From contig NZ_JAJIUJ010000047.1 of the NCBI RefSeq assembly GCF_020880415.1, positions 1-43,529 of the forward strand: a stretch of DNA of 43,529 nt. The letters are read 5' to 3'. The stretch is from Xanthomonas euvesicatoria pv. euvesicatoria (lineage in GTDB: Bacteria; Pseudomonadota; Gammaproteobacteria; Xanthomonadales; Xanthomonadaceae). Each line of letters opens with the position of its first letter. The stretch's first letter is position 1. Shown one piece after another: positions 41,653-43,529 of this stretch. The position numbers were made by a program, and so were the translations under genes. The notes below the pieces were generated by a model. The model made no database searches and was not told where the DNA came from. It worked only from the letters and a program-made list of their open reading frames with translations.

Positions 41653-43341
41653 TCAGGGGGTGGAGGAAGAAGAAAGATCGATGCGCAGCACGTAGGCGTG
41701 CTCGCCGACCGGCTTGGCCGGCAGGCGCAGATGCAGGCCGTCAGCCTGCTGCTCGAACGGCACCTTCTTGCCGTTGGCCAGCAGCGTCACGCCGCGCACG
41801 CCGTCGGCCGCTGTGAGCGAGCGGATCACCGCCTTGCCGCCGGCCGGCCAGCCGAGTTCGATCGCATACAGCGCGCCATCGCGCGTGGTGAAGCGGAAAT
41901 CCTCGGCGGTGTAGGGCTTGGTCTTGACGTCCTGGAAGGTGCCGCCGACCACCTCGGTCGGGCCTTCGCCATACACGCGCCAGGGCTTGCTGTCGTAGAT
42001 CGCGCTGCCGTTGGTCTTGAGCCAACGCCCGATCGAAAGCAGGATGCCGCGCTCGGTATCCGGAATCGAGCCATCCGCGCGCGGGCCGATGTTGAGCATC
42101 AGGTTGCCGTTCTTGGCCACCACGTCGGCCAGCATGTGGATGATGAAGGTCGGCGACTTGTAGGTGTCGTTTTCGATGTAACCCCACGAGGCATTGCTCA
42201 CCGAGGTGTCGGTCTGCCAATGGGTGGGATGGATGCCGGTGAGCTGACCGCGCTCGATATCCAGCGTGCCGGCACCTTCGGGAAATGCGCCGAGCTTGTA
42301 GTTCACCACCACGCCGCGATCGGCTTCGGTGCGCGCCGCGCCCTGGTTGTAGTAATACGCCAGCATCGTCGGCAGGCTGCGACGGAAAGTGGGGTGCGCG
42401 ATCCACCAATCGAAATAGATCAGGTCCGGCTGATAGGTGTCGATCAATTCGGTAGTGCGGGCCAACCAATCGTCCAGCCAGGCCTGCGATACCGGCGTCC
42501 AGTCGTTGGCCACATCAGCATCGTCCTTGCCCGGCAAACGCACTTGCGCCGGGCCGTAAAGCGCGGCATAGCGCGGATCGTTGACGTCCGAATCGAACGT
42601 GCGCCCGCCGTCGAAGAACCAGTTGTGTTCCGCGCGATGCGATGACAAGCCGAAGTGCAGTCCCTGCGCGCGAATCGCCTTGGACAACTCGCCCAACAGG
42701 TCGCGCTTGGGACCCATCTTCATCGCGGTCCAGTCGGACAACTTGGAGTCGTACAGCGCGAAGCCGTCGTGGTGCTCGGCCACCGGCACCACATAGCGCG
42801 CGCCGGAGGCGCGGAACAGCTTGGCCCAACCATTGGGATCGAACTTGGGCGCGGTGAACTTGGGAATCAGATCTTTGTAGCCGGAGCTCGCCTGCGGCCC
42901 GTAGGTGGCCACGTGATGGGTAAATTCCTTGGAGCCTTGCAGATACATGTTGCGCGAATACCACTCGCTGCCGAATGCCGGCACCGAGAACACGCCCCAA
43001 TGGATGAAGATGCCGAACTTGGCGTTGTCGTACCACGCCGGCGATTGATAGGCCTTCAGCGCCGCCCAGTCGGGGCGGAACGGGCCCTTGCGTGCGCCGG
43101 CTTCGGCTTCGCGCACCAGACGCTCGCGTTCGGGCGCGTAGGCGGCGGTGGCATCGAGCCACTGCTGATCGATCGCTTCTGGGCTCAGCGTGGTGGCCGT
43201 CGGGGCGGTCGGCGATTGCGCCGCATTGACCTGGAGCGCCGGCAGCGCGAGCAGTAGAGCGAACGCAAGCATTCGACTCCTGGGTGCAGCTCCGGCGTGG
43301 CGGCGGGATGGAGCCGCGAACTGGCGGCTATCGGTCGTCAT
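41653..43341 (-). CDS. nixE: NixE, GH29 alpha-L-fucosidase
   Basis: Exported retaining alpha-fucosidase of family GH29, expected to remove the plant core alpha-1,3-fucose or antenna fucose. ATG at 43341 has AGGAG 10 nt upstream; the ATG at 43371 has none. Product 562 residues with a Sec signal (RMLAFALLLALPALQVNA) after a basic stretch. The GH29 barrel is unmistakable: WYDNAKFGIFIHWGVFSVPAF, then FRASGARYVVPVAEHHDGFALYDS, and nucleophile Asp311 in LIYFDWW. Then come NGNLMLNIGPRADGSIP and a C-terminal beta-sandwich. It is the first nix gene on the strand in this window; promoter and any upstream transporter genes lie towards or beyond the window end. Confidence 0.93.
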   Translation of the reverse strand: MTTDSRQFAAPSRRHAGAAPRSRMLAFALLLALPALQVNAAQSPTAPTATTLSPEAIDQQWLDATAAYAPERERLVREAEAGARKGPFRPDWAALKAYQSPAWYDNAKFGIFIHWGVFSVPAFGSEWYSRNMYLQGSKEFTHHVATYGPQASSGYKDLIPKFTAPKFDPNGWAKLFRASGARYVVPVAEHHDGFALYDSKLSDWTAMKMGPKRDLLGELSKAIRAQGLHFGLSSHRAEHNWFFDGGRTFDSDVNDPRYAALYGPAQVRLPGKDDADVANDWTPVSQAWLDDWLARTTELIDTYQPDLIYFDWWIAHPTFRRSLPTMLAYYYNQGAARTEADRGVVVNYKLGAFPEGAGTLDIERGQLTGIHPTHWQTDTSVSNASWGYIENDTYKSPTFIIHMLADVVAKNGNLMLNIGPRADGSIPDTERGILLSIGRWLKTNGSAIYDSKPWRVYGEGPTEVVGGTFQDVKTKPYTAEDFRFTTRDGALYAIELGWPAGGKAVIRSLTAADGVRGVTLLANGKKVPFEQQADGLHLRLPAKPVGEHAYVLRIDLSSSSTP

Positions 43342-43449
43342 GGGAACTGCACTCCTGTAAGCGAAACGCATCGGTCATGTTGCGGCCGCGCGTGGATGGC
43401 AAAAGCGGACCTGGCCATGCTCCCTCAGCTGCGAAGGGGCGTGGCCAGT

Positions 43450-43462
43450 ACCACTCCTTGGT
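43450..43462. promoter_or_regulatory. Imperfect palindrome upstream of nixE (candidate operator)
   Basis: ACCA-N5-TGGT at 43450-43462, about 110 bp upstream of the nixE start. The nix genes respond to GlcNAc in X. campestris, so an operator is expected in this region. The site is short and could be chance; I do not recall the regulator consensus well enough to match it. Confidence 0.25.
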
Positions 43463-43470
43463 GCAACGAC

Positions 43471-43508
43471 GACCTGCCGCTGTTTACAGCGGGCAGGTCA
43501 AAAAAAAG
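43471..43508. other. Stem-loop adjoining an A tract at the window end
   Basis: GACCTGC-CGCTG pairs with CAGCG-GGCAGGTC (one bulged base, 4-nt loop TTTA) at 43471-43499 and is followed on the plus strand by eight or more A residues. On neither strand is the stem followed by a T run, so it is not a standard terminator for either direction. Confidence 0.45.
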
Positions 43509-43529
43509 CGCGCCACCGTGGAGGGTCGG

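Noticed and set aside
43471..43508. Intrinsic terminator at the window end
   Set aside because: The stem is followed by A residues on the plus strand and preceded by T residues on the minus strand, the wrong order for either direction.

Overview
The window is high-GC DNA from a plant-pathogenic Xanthomonas, most likely the X. euvesicatoria / X. perforans / X. citri group. The evidence is a full-length xopL whose residue numbering matches the characterised 660-residue effector (His584-Leu585-Gly586 fall at the expected positions), two HrpX-type PIP boxes, a type IV pilus Chp chemosensory operon, and the complete Xanthomonas plant N-glycan degradation cluster nixE-nixL. Family and pathway names come from recognised protein motifs and remembered gene order; no database was searched.

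Layout. (1) 2-10897, plus strand: the downstream part of the pil-chp chemosensory operon: pilJ (5' end outside the window), a very large hybrid kinase chpA/pilL, a degenerate cheB-like chpB and a cheW-like chpC. No pilK-type methyltransferase lies between pilJ and chpA. (2) 11128-15937: a GNAT acetyltransferase, then on the minus strand a vWA lipoprotein, an ECF-type sigma factor and a membrane-anchored Ala/Pro-rich protein that looks like the sigma partner. (3) 16446-18238, plus strand: a Tat-exported glycosylasparaginase overlapping cutC. (4) 18340-25713: a virulence island with xopL (minus), a secreted sialidase-like protein (minus), an R-body protein gene rebB (plus), a 66-residue unknown (minus) and xopK (plus). 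Both effectors have a textbook PIP box. (5) 25760-43341, all minus strand: the eight glycoside hydrolases nixE (GH29), nixF (GH18), nixG (GH20), nixH (GH2), nixI (GH3), nixJ (GH125), nixK (GH92) and nixL (GH35).

How the genes work together. The Chp genes control twitching motility. The nix enzymes strip fucose, galactose, GlcNAc, mannose and xylose from plant complex N-glycans. The nearby glycosylasparaginase could cut the last GlcNAc-Asn bond. The two type III effectors are both linked in the literature to E3 ubiquitin ligase activity in the host. The region therefore combines surface motility, effector delivery and feeding on host glycoproteins.

Most notable points: the Chp system appears to have lost methylation-based adaptation (no pilK, and all three ChpB catalytic positions substituted); ChpA carries a linker of about 545 low-complexity residues; the xopL PIP box overlaps the end of the sialidase-like gene; and a solitary rebB sits between two effector genes.
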